Made by a program: the position numbers and the translations under genes. Below, one piece after another: positions 43,783-52,085 of a DNA stretch of 64,000 nt (positions are counted from its first letter, which is position 1; every line of letters starts with the position of its first letter). Origin of the DNA: Bacteroidales bacterium UBA4345 (lineage in GTDB: Bacteria; Bacteroidota; Bacteroidia; Bacteroidales; Paludibacteraceae); the NCBI GenBank assembly GCA_002396385.1, contig DGTD01000101.1, forward strand, positions 40,945-104,944. The letters are read 5' to 3'. The notes under the pieces are model-generated. The model had not been told where the DNA came from. It did no database searches and saw nothing but the letters and a program-made list of their open reading frames with translations.

Positions 43783-44601
43783 ATGATGTTATTGAGTGTT
43801 GAGGCGCTGGCTGACATAGTCAATGTGCTAACGTTTGTTGTCGTTGGCTTTGCTGCTCTCTATATGTTCATTATTTTTTTACTGGCCGTAATTACAGTCT
43901 GTAAAAAGGTGAATTTTGGCCGTTCGAAAAAAACGGTAAGAAAAATAAATTCCTTTGACTATAGTAGCTCTGCTCCTGAACTTAGGGCGTTGGGAGCGGT
44001 TATCTGTAGTGTACTTGAAGCAGACAATGAGATTGATGAAAAAGAATATGGGGTGGTGAGAGATTTTGCTTTCAAAATGTATGACGACACAGATGCTGGG
44101 AATCTTCTTCAAGTTATATTCGCATGTAAAGGTGTTAACATCCGGAAAACATGTAGTCAGATAAACAGTTATTTTCTTGAGTATATTGACCGTTATGCCA
44201 TTTGCGAGTTGCTCTTTTCTATTGCTTCTGTCGATAATAATATCTCGGGTAGTGAATGGGCTGTGTTGATGAAAATACTACCTAATCTGAAAATGTCTGA
44301 CAGCGATATTGCATACTTTAGAACACGTTATGCCCATCTGGTTAATGGAGGTGGTAATTATAAGCAATACAGAGGCACACGAAATGCTTCGGCGGTTGCC
44401 GCTAAGGTAGACAAAACTCAGTTCTACTCGGTTCTCGGGTTGACGGAGAACGCAACTGAGGAGGAGGTGCACAGAGCCTATCGTGCACTTGCAAAAAAAT
44501 ATCACCCCGACACGGTCCAAAATCCTGTACTTAAGAACGTCTTATCCGACAGGTTTAAGGAAATCAACGATGCCTACTGCCAATTGAGGACGATGGCTTG
44601 A
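43783..44601 (+). CDS. membrane-anchored TerB-DnaJ (DjlA-like) co-chaperone
   Basis: An N-terminal membrane helix (about residues 10-38, NVLTFVVVGFAALYMFII) is followed by a TerB-like acidic helical domain (about 60-180, ADNEIDEKEYGVVRDF and VDNNISGSEWAVLMKIL). It ends with a J domain (about 210-272) that contains the essential HPD tripeptide in AKKYHPDT. This order matches DjlA, which recruits DnaK to the membrane. TerB domains bind metal ions in tellurite-resistance proteins. It lies 10 bp after an exported unknown gene. Confidence 0.85.
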   Translation: MMLLSVEALADIVNVLTFVVVGFAALYMFIIFLLAVITVCKKVNFGRSKKTVRKINSFDYSSSAPELRALGAVICSVLEADNEIDEKEYGVVRDFAFKMYDDTDAGNLLQVIFACKGVNIRKTCSQINSYFLEYIDRYAICELLFSIASVDNNISGSEWAVLMKILPNLKMSDSDIAYFRTRYAHLVNGGGNYKQYRGTRNASAVAAKVDKTQFYSVLGLTENATEEEVHRAYRALAKKYHPDTVQNPVLKNVLSDRFKEINDAYCQLRTMA

Positions 44602-44719
44602 TTTCGGGGTGGCGACTTGTTCCGCTATGCCTTTATAACGAATCTATGAATAGAACTGCAGGAGGGTCTGATGTTTGTTCAGCTTGTGGCTGTAACAGGT
44701 AATGGATGTTATTTAATCT

Positions 44720-44752
44720 TTTGGAAAACCTCGGCCTTTTACTTTAATTTTG
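44720..44752 (+). promoter_or_regulatory. promoter of the patatin-LrgAB operon
   Basis: TTTG (44720-44723), a 21-bp spacer and TAATTTTG (44745-44752), about 22 bp before the ATG at 44774. Confidence 0.65.
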
Positions 44753-44773
44753 TAGGAAGAAAATAGGATTTTT

Positions 44774-46903
44774 ATGAACTTACCAATTAAGGGATTTGCG
44801 TTGTCGGCTTTTCTGCTGATGGCAGTTTCTGTTTGCCCGATAACGGCACAAGTGCCCGATTCTGTATCGGTTGACTCATTGCGTACAATTATAGACTCTA
44901 GTAATACTGTTGGGGCGGATCCTGCTCCGAAACGTCTGAAGGTTGGCGTGGTGCTCAGTGGGGGTGGAGCCAAAGGTGCCGCACACGTCAGCGTGCTGAA
45001 GGTCATCGAGTCGCTTGGCGTGCCTATCGACTATATTGTAGGTACCAGTATGGGCTCGATTGTTGGTGGCCTGTATGCCTATGGTTACTCTACCGACCAA
45101 CTCGACAGCCTTTACCGTAGCCAAGACTGGACCAACTTGTTACTGAATGAGTCGGACCGTAGCCAAAAGGACTTTATCACCCGCGAGAATGCCGAACAGT
45201 ATATGGTCACTATCCCGGCTTTCCGTAACAGCAAACGACATCTGAAGGGAGGCGTGCTGAGTGGTGAGGCTGTCTTGAATCTGTTTAAGGCGTTGACTCC
45301 CAATTGCCCCGATAGTATGAATTTTGCCGATTTGAAAGTGCCTTTCGCCTGTGTGGCGGTCGATATTGTTTCTGGTAAGGAAGTGGATATGTATGGTGGC
45401 AACCTTGCGACCTGCATCCGCTCTAGTATGTCCATCCCATGTGTGTTTAGCCCTATTCATACCAACGGCATGGTGTTGGTTGACGGTGGAATGGCAAACA
45501 ACTTCCCGGCAGACATTGCTAAAAAGATGGGGGCCGATGTGATAATAGGAGTGACGCTTGACCGGGAAAGCGAAACGGCCAATACTGCCGACGATATTGT
45601 TACACCTCTCGATGTGGTGTCGCAAATGACCTCAAACATTATCGACAGCAAGGTGCCTGAAAATATGAAGCTTATTGACCTGCACATTAACGTGAATGCC
45701 GACGGATTCACTGCCGCCAGTTTCTCGACCGAAGCTATCGAGATGCTGTTACAACGTGGCCTGGAAGCCGGGTATAAGCATAAAGACGAGCTGATTGCCT
45801 TGCGTGAAAGCCTGAACCTTCCGACCGACACGCTTATTACGCCTATGCCGGGTATGCCTGTACCTCCAGAGGCGGAAGACGTCATTCTGAATGCGGACCA
45901 TGGCTGTACGCTGGGGGCAGGGTTGCGGCTCGACAACGAGGAACTAGCCTCGGTGTTGGTGGGTGGAGTCTACAAGTCGCCGTTGAAACTCAGACCGACA
46001 TTTGGCGGACAATTACGACTGGGACGACGCAGTTACGGCAAGTTGAACGCCTCGTTCAAGCCTATGCGTCATTGGACCTTAGAGGGTACATACAAATTCA
46101 GCTACAACGAGATTAAACTTTATTCGAAAGGAAAACGTGTGGTTGACTGGGATTTTCACGAACAATTCGCACGACTTGCTTTTCTGCGCACGTGGAACTA
46201 CCTTAAACTGACGCTGGCTGCCGATTATGCCAAACGTAATTTCGACCACCTGCTCACTTCTGCTGGCTTCTCTGCTGCAAACAGTCTTTTCGGGACTTCT
46301 GTATACGATGCCGAAACAAACATCAATTATTACGCTTCGTTGCGTTTCGACAACCGCGACACTCCTGTCTACCCGCACAAGGGACAGAATTGGACGGTGC
46401 GCTATACTTTCATGACTGACGACTGGGTGAGATATCACGACGACTACGGATTGTCGGTGCTTGAATTGTCGTATGAGCACAATATGCCTCTGACAGAACG
46501 CCTAACCCTGGTGCCTGCCCTTTGGGGACGCTTTGTGAATACCGCCGAACAACTCAGGCTTGGCGACAAGAATGCGATTGGCGGCGTGTCGGGAATGGGA
46601 CATTACCTACCACAACAGCTCCCTTTCGCCGGTGTGAACTATTTCGAGACCACCGAAAACAAGATGGCCGCTGTCGGCCTTACTTTAAGGGGCCGTTTGG
46701 GCAACAACCACTATTTGTTCGGGGTGGGTAATTATGGTTGTTCTAGCGAAAAAATCAACAATTTCTTGGTAGACGACAAACTGTATGGTGCAGCTCTTGG
46801 TTATGGTTATAAAACGCCGGTTGGTCCGGCTGAAGTTAACGTCAACTGGAGCAATGTGACCGAGAAGTTCGGTTTGTGGATCTGTTTTGGCTATATGTTT
46901 TAA
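44774..46903 (+). CDS. patatin-like phospholipase with outer-membrane barrel (PlpD-like)
   Basis: A signal peptide (to about residue 26, ending ITAQ) precedes a patatin domain at about 55-250. Its catalytic features are GGGAKG (oxyanion hole), GTSMG (nucleophile serine, about residue 98) and DGG in VLVDGGMANNFPAD (catalytic aspartate). A linker and a C-terminal barrel of about 350 residues with repeated amphipathic strands follow, ending WSNVTEKFGLWICFGYMF with a terminal aromatic residue. This domain order is that of type V-d autotransporters such as PlpD: lipid hydrolase displayed or released at the surface. LrgA begins 4 bp after its stop. Confidence 0.85.
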   Translation: MNLPIKGFALSAFLLMAVSVCPITAQVPDSVSVDSLRTIIDSSNTVGADPAPKRLKVGVVLSGGGAKGAAHVSVLKVIESLGVPIDYIVGTSMGSIVGGLYAYGYSTDQLDSLYRSQDWTNLLLNESDRSQKDFITRENAEQYMVTIPAFRNSKRHLKGGVLSGEAVLNLFKALTPNCPDSMNFADLKVPFACVAVDIVSGKEVDMYGGNLATCIRSSMSIPCVFSPIHTNGMVLVDGGMANNFPADIAKKMGADVIIGVTLDRESETANTADDIVTPLDVVSQMTSNIIDSKVPENMKLIDLHINVNADGFTAASFSTEAIEMLLQRGLEAGYKHKDELIALRESLNLPTDTLITPMPGMPVPPEAEDVILNADHGCTLGAGLRLDNEELASVLVGGVYKSPLKLRPTFGGQLRLGRRSYGKLNASFKPMRHWTLEGTYKFSYNEIKLYSKGKRVVDWDFHEQFARLAFLRTWNYLKLTLAADYAKRNFDHLLTSAGFSAANSLFGTSVYDAETNINYYASLRFDNRDTPVYPHKGQNWTVRYTFMTDDWVRYHDDYGLSVLELSYEHNMPLTERLTLVPALWGRFVNTAEQLRLGDKNAIGGVSGMGHYLPQQLPFAGVNYFETTENKMAAVGLTLRGRLGNNHYLFGVGNYGCSSEKINNFLVDDKLYGAALGYGYKTPVGPAEVNVNWSNVTEKFGLWICFGYMF

Positions 46904-46907
46904 TGAT

Positions 46908-47261
46908 ATGATACGTCAGTGTGCGATTTTGTTCGGCTGCCTTGCGGCTGGTGAACTACTGGTTTTTCTTACTGGCATTAAACTGCCTTCCAGTATTATT
47001 GGTATGTTGCTGTTGACCCTTCTGCTAAAATTGGGATGGGTAAAACTGGAATGGGTGAAGGGACTGAGCGACTTCCTGATTGCAAACCTCGGTTTCTTCT
47101 TTGTGCCGCCAGGTGTGGCGCTGATGCTCTATTTCGACATCATTAAGGCTCAGTTTCTTCCTATTGTGGCGGCTACCATTGTCAGTACGGCTTTGGTATT
47201 GGTGGTGACGGGATGGACTCACCAGTGGGTCCGAAACAAATCTGCTAAAAATCAAGAATAA
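46908..47261 (+). CDS. lrgA: CidA/LrgA-type holin-like protein
   Basis: From the ATG at 46908 the 117-residue protein has four membrane segments, with PSSIIGMLLLTLLLKLGW and LGFFFVPPGVALMLYFDII, both conserved in CidA/LrgA. The start is 4 bp after the patatin stop, and an earlier in-frame codon at 46887 would overlap that gene. LrgA/LrgB pairs export small carboxylates such as pyruvate or glycolate and modulate autolysis. It is followed by LrgB after 4 bp. Confidence 0.88.
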   Translation: MIRQCAILFGCLAAGELLVFLTGIKLPSSIIGMLLLTLLLKLGWVKLEWVKGLSDFLIANLGFFFVPPGVALMLYFDIIKAQFLPIVAATIVSTALVLVVTGWTHQWVRNKSAKNQE

Positions 47262-47265
47262 AAGT

Positions 47266-47964
47266 ATGGAATTCTTTAAGAACCAGTATTTCCTTATTTT
47301 TCTCACCTTTTTGCTCTTTTTTGCGGCGAAACTGGTGCAGAAGCGTTTGGGTTGGGTGGTGCTAAACCCGATTCTGGTGACAATTACTTTGTTGATTCTC
47401 TTCCTTTCTGTGACTGGAATCCCCTATACCGACTACGAAAAGGGCGGAATGATGATTGACTTCTGGCTGAAACCGGCTGTGGTGGCCCTGGGTGTCCCAC
47501 TATACCTTCAGTTGGAACAGATAAAGAAACAACTTTTGCCTATTCTCCTCTCTCAATTGGTGGGGTGTCTGGTCGGAATTGTGAGTGTGGTTTTGGTCGC
47601 CAAAGTGCTGGGTGCGACTAACGAAGTAATTGTTTCGCTGGCTCCGAAGTCGGTGACGACTCCTATTGCCATGGAGGTGACCAGGGGGTTGGGCGGAATA
47701 CCTTCGCTGACAGCGGCTGTGGTGGTCTGTGTCGGCCTTTTGGGCGCAGTGTTGGGCTTTAAAATACTTACATTGGGGCGGGTTAAAAGTCCTATCGCTC
47801 AGGGACTTTCTATGGGAACGGCCTCACATGCGGTGGGTACATCGGCAGCGATGGAGCGTAGTCGTAAATACGGTGCCTATGCCAGTCTGGGGCTGACTTT
47901 AAATGGTATTCTTACGGCAATAATTACCCCTTATTTGTTGCCTTTGCTCGGCATAGGCGGCTAG
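47266..47964 (+). CDS. lrgB: CidB/LrgB family protein
   Basis: The 232 residues form about seven membrane segments and carry the LrgB signature LAPKSVTTPIAMEVTRGLGG and GTASHAVGTSAAME. It is the partner of LrgA, starting 4 bp after it. Together they form a carboxylate exporter or holin/antiholin-like complex. The stop lies 1 bp from the stop of the convergent DUF4112 gene. Confidence 0.9.
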   Translation: MEFFKNQYFLIFLTFLLFFAAKLVQKRLGWVVLNPILVTITLLILFLSVTGIPYTDYEKGGMMIDFWLKPAVVALGVPLYLQLEQIKKQLLPILLSQLVGCLVGIVSVVLVAKVLGATNEVIVSLAPKSVTTPIAMEVTRGLGGIPSLTAAVVVCVGLLGAVLGFKILTLGRVKSPIAQGLSMGTASHAVGTSAAMERSRKYGAYASLGLTLNGILTAIITPYLLPLLGIGG

Positions 47965-47965
47965 C

Positions 47966-48526
47966 TTACCAGTAGTAGATAATGTTGCAGATAACTTTGT
48001 AGACGATAAACAGCAGGGCGACAAACACAAGCAGTAGCGGGACAACCCACAAACTTCGGATGCGGGCGTCTCGGATGGCTTCCTGGTCGTTGTTCACATA
48101 GCCGACAATCATGTCGAGGTTCTTTTTAAAGGAGCGGTGGAACAGGTCGAGCACGTCGCCTATGATTGGAGGCATGCCTATACACAAGTCGACCACGGTG
48201 TTGAAGATACATGCGAGCGTAAGTCTGACCGATTTAACCTTGAACAGCGAGAAATAAATGAACGGAAGGGCACATATGCCTGAAATGATGTCTCCTGCTG
48301 CTGGTACAAACAATCCGATGATGGGGTCGATCATAAAGCGGTCCATAACGTTTTTGATGGTCGTCATGGTTTGGAACAAGGGAGACTCTAACAATTCCTT
48401 CCGTTTCGCTTCTTCCTTCTGGCGGTGTTTTTCCTCAGCGGCAACGGCTTTTGCTATCTCTTCGCGTTCTTTTGGATTGTCGAATCCGTTTTGCTGTATG
48501 GTATCTCTTCTTCTTGAACTCTCCAT
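47966..48526 (-). CDS. DUF4112 membrane protein
   Basis: The 186-residue protein has a charged, coiled N-terminus (about residues 1-50), followed by FMIDPIIGLFVPAAGDIISG and GMPPIIGDVLDLFHRS, the paired hydrophobic-glycine-aspartate motifs that define DUF4112. A last membrane helix ends ICNIIYYW. Function is unknown. It is the third gene of a tightly spaced minus-strand operon, with 4 bp between it and the phosphoesterase gene. Confidence 0.82.
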   Translation of the reverse strand: MESSRRRDTIQQNGFDNPKEREEIAKAVAAEEKHRQKEEAKRKELLESPLFQTMTTIKNVMDRFMIDPIIGLFVPAAGDIISGICALPFIYFSLFKVKSVRLTLACIFNTVVDLCIGMPPIIGDVLDLFHRSFKKNLDMIVGYVNNDQEAIRDARIRSLWVVPLLLVFVALLFIVYKVICNIIYYW

Positions 48527-48530
48527 GTCT

Positions 48531-49160
48531 CTAGTCTTTTTCTGTGTTCGGATGCTTCAACCAATAGGTTATATTGGTGTTGTTCTGAATTTGGAATAAT
48601 ATGCGCTCGCGCAGTTGTTGCCAGCTGATGGGCGCATAATTGTTCAGATCAACCCCCACATCGTATTGGTAGGGGAAACAGACGGAAACCCGGTTGAAGT
48701 CGGCACCGCTTCCTCCTGCCTTCAGGTGCAGGTGGCCAAACAGTTGCCAGGTGGGTTTGCTGCTACTGTAGGTTCCTGCATAGCAAAGTATAGGGTAGTG
48801 GTTTAGCAAGATGCGCTGTCCCTCTATCAGTAAGGAGTGTTGGTCGTAGACCTCCTGGAACAAGTGGATGCAACGTTGGTCGATGTTCCGGTCGTGGTTG
48901 CCTTTTATGAGGACAATGTTACCATTCAGTTGCTCTACTATTCTTGCCACATTTTCGGCGTCGCCAAAACAGAAGTCGCCCAGATGGTAGACTGTCGCAT
49001 TGTCTGGTACTGTCTGGTTCCAATTCGCAATTAGGGTTTCGTCCATTTCTTTTATTGTTTTGAACGGACGTTGTGCGTATTGGAGGATGTTTTGGTGCCC
49101 GAAGTGTGTGTCGGAAGTGAAGAATACATTCTCGCCACTTGGCCACTTGGTCTGAATCAT
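48531..49160 (-). CDS. calcineurin-like metallophosphoesterase
   Basis: From the ATG at 49160 (MIQTKWPSGENVFFTSDTHF) the 209 residues include all metal-binding motifs: TSDTHFGH, GDFCFGD, KGNHDR, NHYPI and FGHLH. This is a two-metal phosphoesterase; candidates include phosphodiester or phosphoprotein substrates, but none can be inferred. The start overlaps the stop of the upstream long helical protein gene as ATGA. The longer frame opening at 49229 is an artefact of overlap. Confidence 0.87.
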   Translation of the reverse strand: MIQTKWPSGENVFFTSDTHFGHQNILQYAQRPFKTIKEMDETLIANWNQTVPDNATVYHLGDFCFGDAENVARIVEQLNGNIVLIKGNHDRNIDQRCIHLFQEVYDQHSLLIEGQRILLNHYPILCYAGTYSSSKPTWQLFGHLHLKAGGSGADFNRVSVCFPYQYDVGVDLNNYAPISWQQLRERILFQIQNNTNITYWLKHPNTEKD

Positions 49161-51295
49161 ATTTCCAGTGCTTTGTCGCCGTTCAAAAAGTCTTCCCAGT
49201 CTTTTTCGCTGATGCTGTTGGCATCCCATTCTCCCAATTCGAGCACGGCATCGCGCAGTTCCTCGCTGTTTTTCGACGTGTTGATGTGTTTCAGCACCTC
49301 GTTCAGGTAGGCACTTTTGTTGTCGATCTGGTCCATATATTTTTTAAACAGCAGCTGCAGGCTCTTTAACTCGGCATCGTAACCATTGGCCGCTTTGCGT
49401 TGGCGCAATTCCTCTTTCCCGATTTTCAGCCATGCGTTCATAACGGAGACTCCGCCGTCGAGCAATTGTTGTGCAAGCCGTTCTTGGGCGTCGATGTCGG
49501 TAGGCCGTTCCGGAATTGTCCCGTTTTCGAAAGGCCTTTCGGTTATTTCGACTGAATCCGAGTTCCCTTGCTCTGCCTTGGCAGTAGCAGCCTCCTTTAT
49601 ATTGGCAACTAGTTGGTCGATGTTCTCTGAAATGAAGTCAGGAAGTTCGGTCAGTGCATTGAAGTCTGTAACGTTGGCCACACGCATTAGGTTCTTGTCA
49701 AGTTTGCTCTCCATAATATCCTTACCTAAGCGTAACAGCCCGATTAAAGGCTTAAGGTGGCTGGAAAGGGCGGTTTTTGCGTCAGCCGAAGATCCGACTC
49801 TGTCTAAAAGTTCGTAGTTGATGATGTTGAGTTTGGTTTTCAACTCTCTGTGTTTTGCCTGACATTCTTTTAGAGCCTGCTTGTGCTTGTCTAGCTCGAC
49901 CGTATTCATATCGAGTCTGACTTTCATTTCCTCGTAGCTGGTAACAAGGGGGGCGCATGCTTTTTCCCATTCGAAAACGGCCCTGTTGTATGTTTTTTTA
50001 GCCTTACCGAAAGTCACCACGTTCTTCATGGTGTTTGGTTTTGCAGGTTTGCGTTGCTTGGCGTCGAGGTAAACCGGCAGTTTTATGTCAAGTTCGTTGC
50101 TCTCTTCTTTTATCATCCATTCGTAGAGGTCCACATTACGCAGGTGGTCGGTAATAGAACTCTCCAACTCTTTGATTTGAACGATGATGTTGTCTCGCTC
50201 GGAGCGGAGCCTTTTGGCGTCTGGCGCGGAGTAGATGGCGTCTAAAATAAATTTCAACTCGTTGTCCATCAACCTGTCGGCATGTTTGAAGAAAGCAAGC
50301 GCTTTCGGAACGTATACGTCGTTCATTGTCCGGTAGATGGTGAACAGACGGTTGCGGTCGACGTTAATTTGGTTGACGTCGTGGTTGATGTAGCCCTTCA
50401 GTGCTGTCAGTTCGTTCTGCATTCGCAGTGTTTTTTCTTCTGCATCGATGTAATGGTTCAGCATATCAATGCCAGCCATTATCAATCCAATTTCTTTATT
50501 GGTCTTTCCGGCAGAGCGGAAATCGCTCAAACTTTTTTGCAGACTCTTTTTGAAGGAGTCTTTCACCTCACCGATTAGAAGGGCGCATTGGTCGTCGATT
50601 TTGTTAAACGACAACTCTATGTTCTTTTGCATGGACTTGGTGTCGAGGTAGCTGATCTTTTCAAAGTCGAAAAGGTCGGGGGCGACTTGTTTGATGCGGT
50701 CGCCAAACACGTTGGTCAGTGTTGACGCATATTTGCGGTATAATTCGTTGATGCTGTTCCGTAGGGTGACGAAATCGTTTATAGAGATTTTAACATCGTA
50801 TTGTGCATCGTTGTATGCGTCAATTAGTGCAGTGTAACGGTCCAATAAAAGGGCCGCTTTGTCTTTAATGTTAGCAATGCCGTTGCTGCCGCTAAGAGTG
50901 TTGACAAGCGATCCCGCACTTTGAACAAGGTCGGTATTGACCGCCTCTTTCGACAAGACAGCAAGATCGGCCAATTCACTCTCTGTCTTTTTTGCGTTTA
51001 CTTTGGTGCTTTTGAATGCCTTGTCCAGTTGCCCCTCGTCGAAAAGGGCCTTAGTCCGGTATTCCTCAACGACCGTCTGTTTCCCTCCGTTGCTGGTATA
51101 GGCAATGTCAATATTTTTGTCTTGGTTATAATAGCGGTAGGCTTCCCAAACCAGTTTCGACACTTCTTCAGAGTCGCGGTCGATACCCCACATTTTTAAT
51201 TCGTAGGCGAGGTCGGCACGTGAGAATTTGTCGCCATCCTTAACTAGTTTGTCGGCTATCTGCTTTATATCTGCATATATTCTTTTTTTGTCCAT
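49157..51295 (-). CDS. long helical coiled-coil cytoplasmic protein, unknown
   Basis: The ATG at 51295 (MDKKRIYADIKQIADKLVKD) gives 712 residues. The N-terminal 60 residues resemble a small helical DNA- or protein-binding module. The rest is a long alternation of helices with heptad-like stretches (about residues 180-420 and 470-600), without signal peptide, membrane segment or enzyme motif. I recognise no family. It is translationally coupled (ATGA) to a metallophosphoesterase and then a DUF4112 membrane protein, which suggests a complex with enzyme and membrane partners. Confidence 0.65.
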   Translation of the reverse strand: MDKKRIYADIKQIADKLVKDGDKFSRADLAYELKMWGIDRDSEEVSKLVWEAYRYYNQDKNIDIAYTSNGGKQTVVEEYRTKALFDEGQLDKAFKSTKVNAKKTESELADLAVLSKEAVNTDLVQSAGSLVNTLSGSNGIANIKDKAALLLDRYTALIDAYNDAQYDVKISINDFVTLRNSINELYRKYASTLTNVFGDRIKQVAPDLFDFEKISYLDTKSMQKNIELSFNKIDDQCALLIGEVKDSFKKSLQKSLSDFRSAGKTNKEIGLIMAGIDMLNHYIDAEEKTLRMQNELTALKGYINHDVNQINVDRNRLFTIYRTMNDVYVPKALAFFKHADRLMDNELKFILDAIYSAPDAKRLRSERDNIIVQIKELESSITDHLRNVDLYEWMIKEESNELDIKLPVYLDAKQRKPAKPNTMKNVVTFGKAKKTYNRAVFEWEKACAPLVTSYEEMKVRLDMNTVELDKHKQALKECQAKHRELKTKLNIINYELLDRVGSSADAKTALSSHLKPLIGLLRLGKDIMESKLDKNLMRVANVTDFNALTELPDFISENIDQLVANIKEAATAKAEQGNSDSVEITERPFENGTIPERPTDIDAQERLAQQLLDGGVSVMNAWLKIGKEELRQRKAANGYDAELKSLQLLFKKYMDQIDNKSAYLNEVLKHINTSKNSEELRDAVLELGEWDANSISEKDWEDFLNGDKALEI

Positions 51296-51477
51296 ATTTG
51301 GATAGATCTTTTTGCTTTCTTTATCGTGAAAGTTACAACAAAAAAACGGGCGAAAATGTCTTTTTCCCCGTTTTTTTTTATTTTTCTGCCTGAATTGTGT
51401 CACATCTCTAAAACAACGGACTTTTTGGAGCGATAAATAAATCGGGGGCTTGTGATGCGTTTTTCACCTTTCGTTGT

Positions 51478-51485
51478 TATATTCG
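51478..51485 (+). promoter_or_regulatory. near-consensus -7 box (TAtaTTcG) of the MarC gene
   Basis: One mismatch to TAnnTTTG, 18 bp before the ATG at 51504; no clear -33. Confidence 0.4.
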
Positions 51486-51503
51486 TATAAAAAAACGTAA
51501 GGT

Positions 51504-52079
51504 ATGGATTGGTTAAGTGTATTTTCGGTTTTTATGGTGCTTTTTGCGGTTATCGATACCATGGGCGCACTGCCCGTGTTGGTCGATTTGCAGAAAAGCG
51601 GGAAGAAGATAAATGCGGTGAAGACGGTGGCTATAGCAGCCACTATCTTGTATGTCTTTATGTTTGCCGGCGAGTTTATCCTCAACCTGTTTAATGTCGA
51701 CTTCTCTTCTTTTGCGGTTGCGGGGTCTATTGTGCTGCTGTTTTTGTCGTTGGAGATGATATTGGAGACCGATTTCTTTAAGGGGCGTTCCTCCGACGAT
51801 GCGACGGTTATACCTATTGCCTTTCCGCTTATTGCGGGTCCTGGCTGTATTACCACGCTCATCTCCCTTCAGGCCGAGTTTCCGAAGAGCGTTATTGCTA
51901 CAGCCCTGTTCTTAAATTTGGTCGTGGTCTTTATTGTCTTAAAATTCTCGGTAAAGATAGAGCAACTGATGGGAGAGACCATCAACTATATTCTAAAGAA
52001 GTTCTTTGGCATTATTTTGCTGGCGATGGCAGTCAGGATGTTCGCTTCCAACATCAGTGCCCTGCTTCATATGGGGTGA
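51504..52079 (+). CDS. MarC family integral membrane protein
   Basis: The 191-residue protein has six membrane segments with the MarC signatures FAVIDTMGALPVLVDL and PIAFPLIAGPGCITTLISL. The family is widespread; a role in small-molecule export has been suggested but is not proven. Proteins of this length are typical. It is monocistronic and its stop lies 6 bp from the stop of the convergent hydrolase gene. Confidence 0.88.
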   Translation: MDWLSVFSVFMVLFAVIDTMGALPVLVDLQKSGKKINAVKTVAIAATILYVFMFAGEFILNLFNVDFSSFAVAGSIVLLFLSLEMILETDFFKGRSSDDATVIPIAFPLIAGPGCITTLISLQAEFPKSVIATALFLNLVVVFIVLKFSVKIEQLMGETINYILKKFFGIILLAMAVRMFASNISALLHMG

Positions 52080-52085
52080 TTTTTT

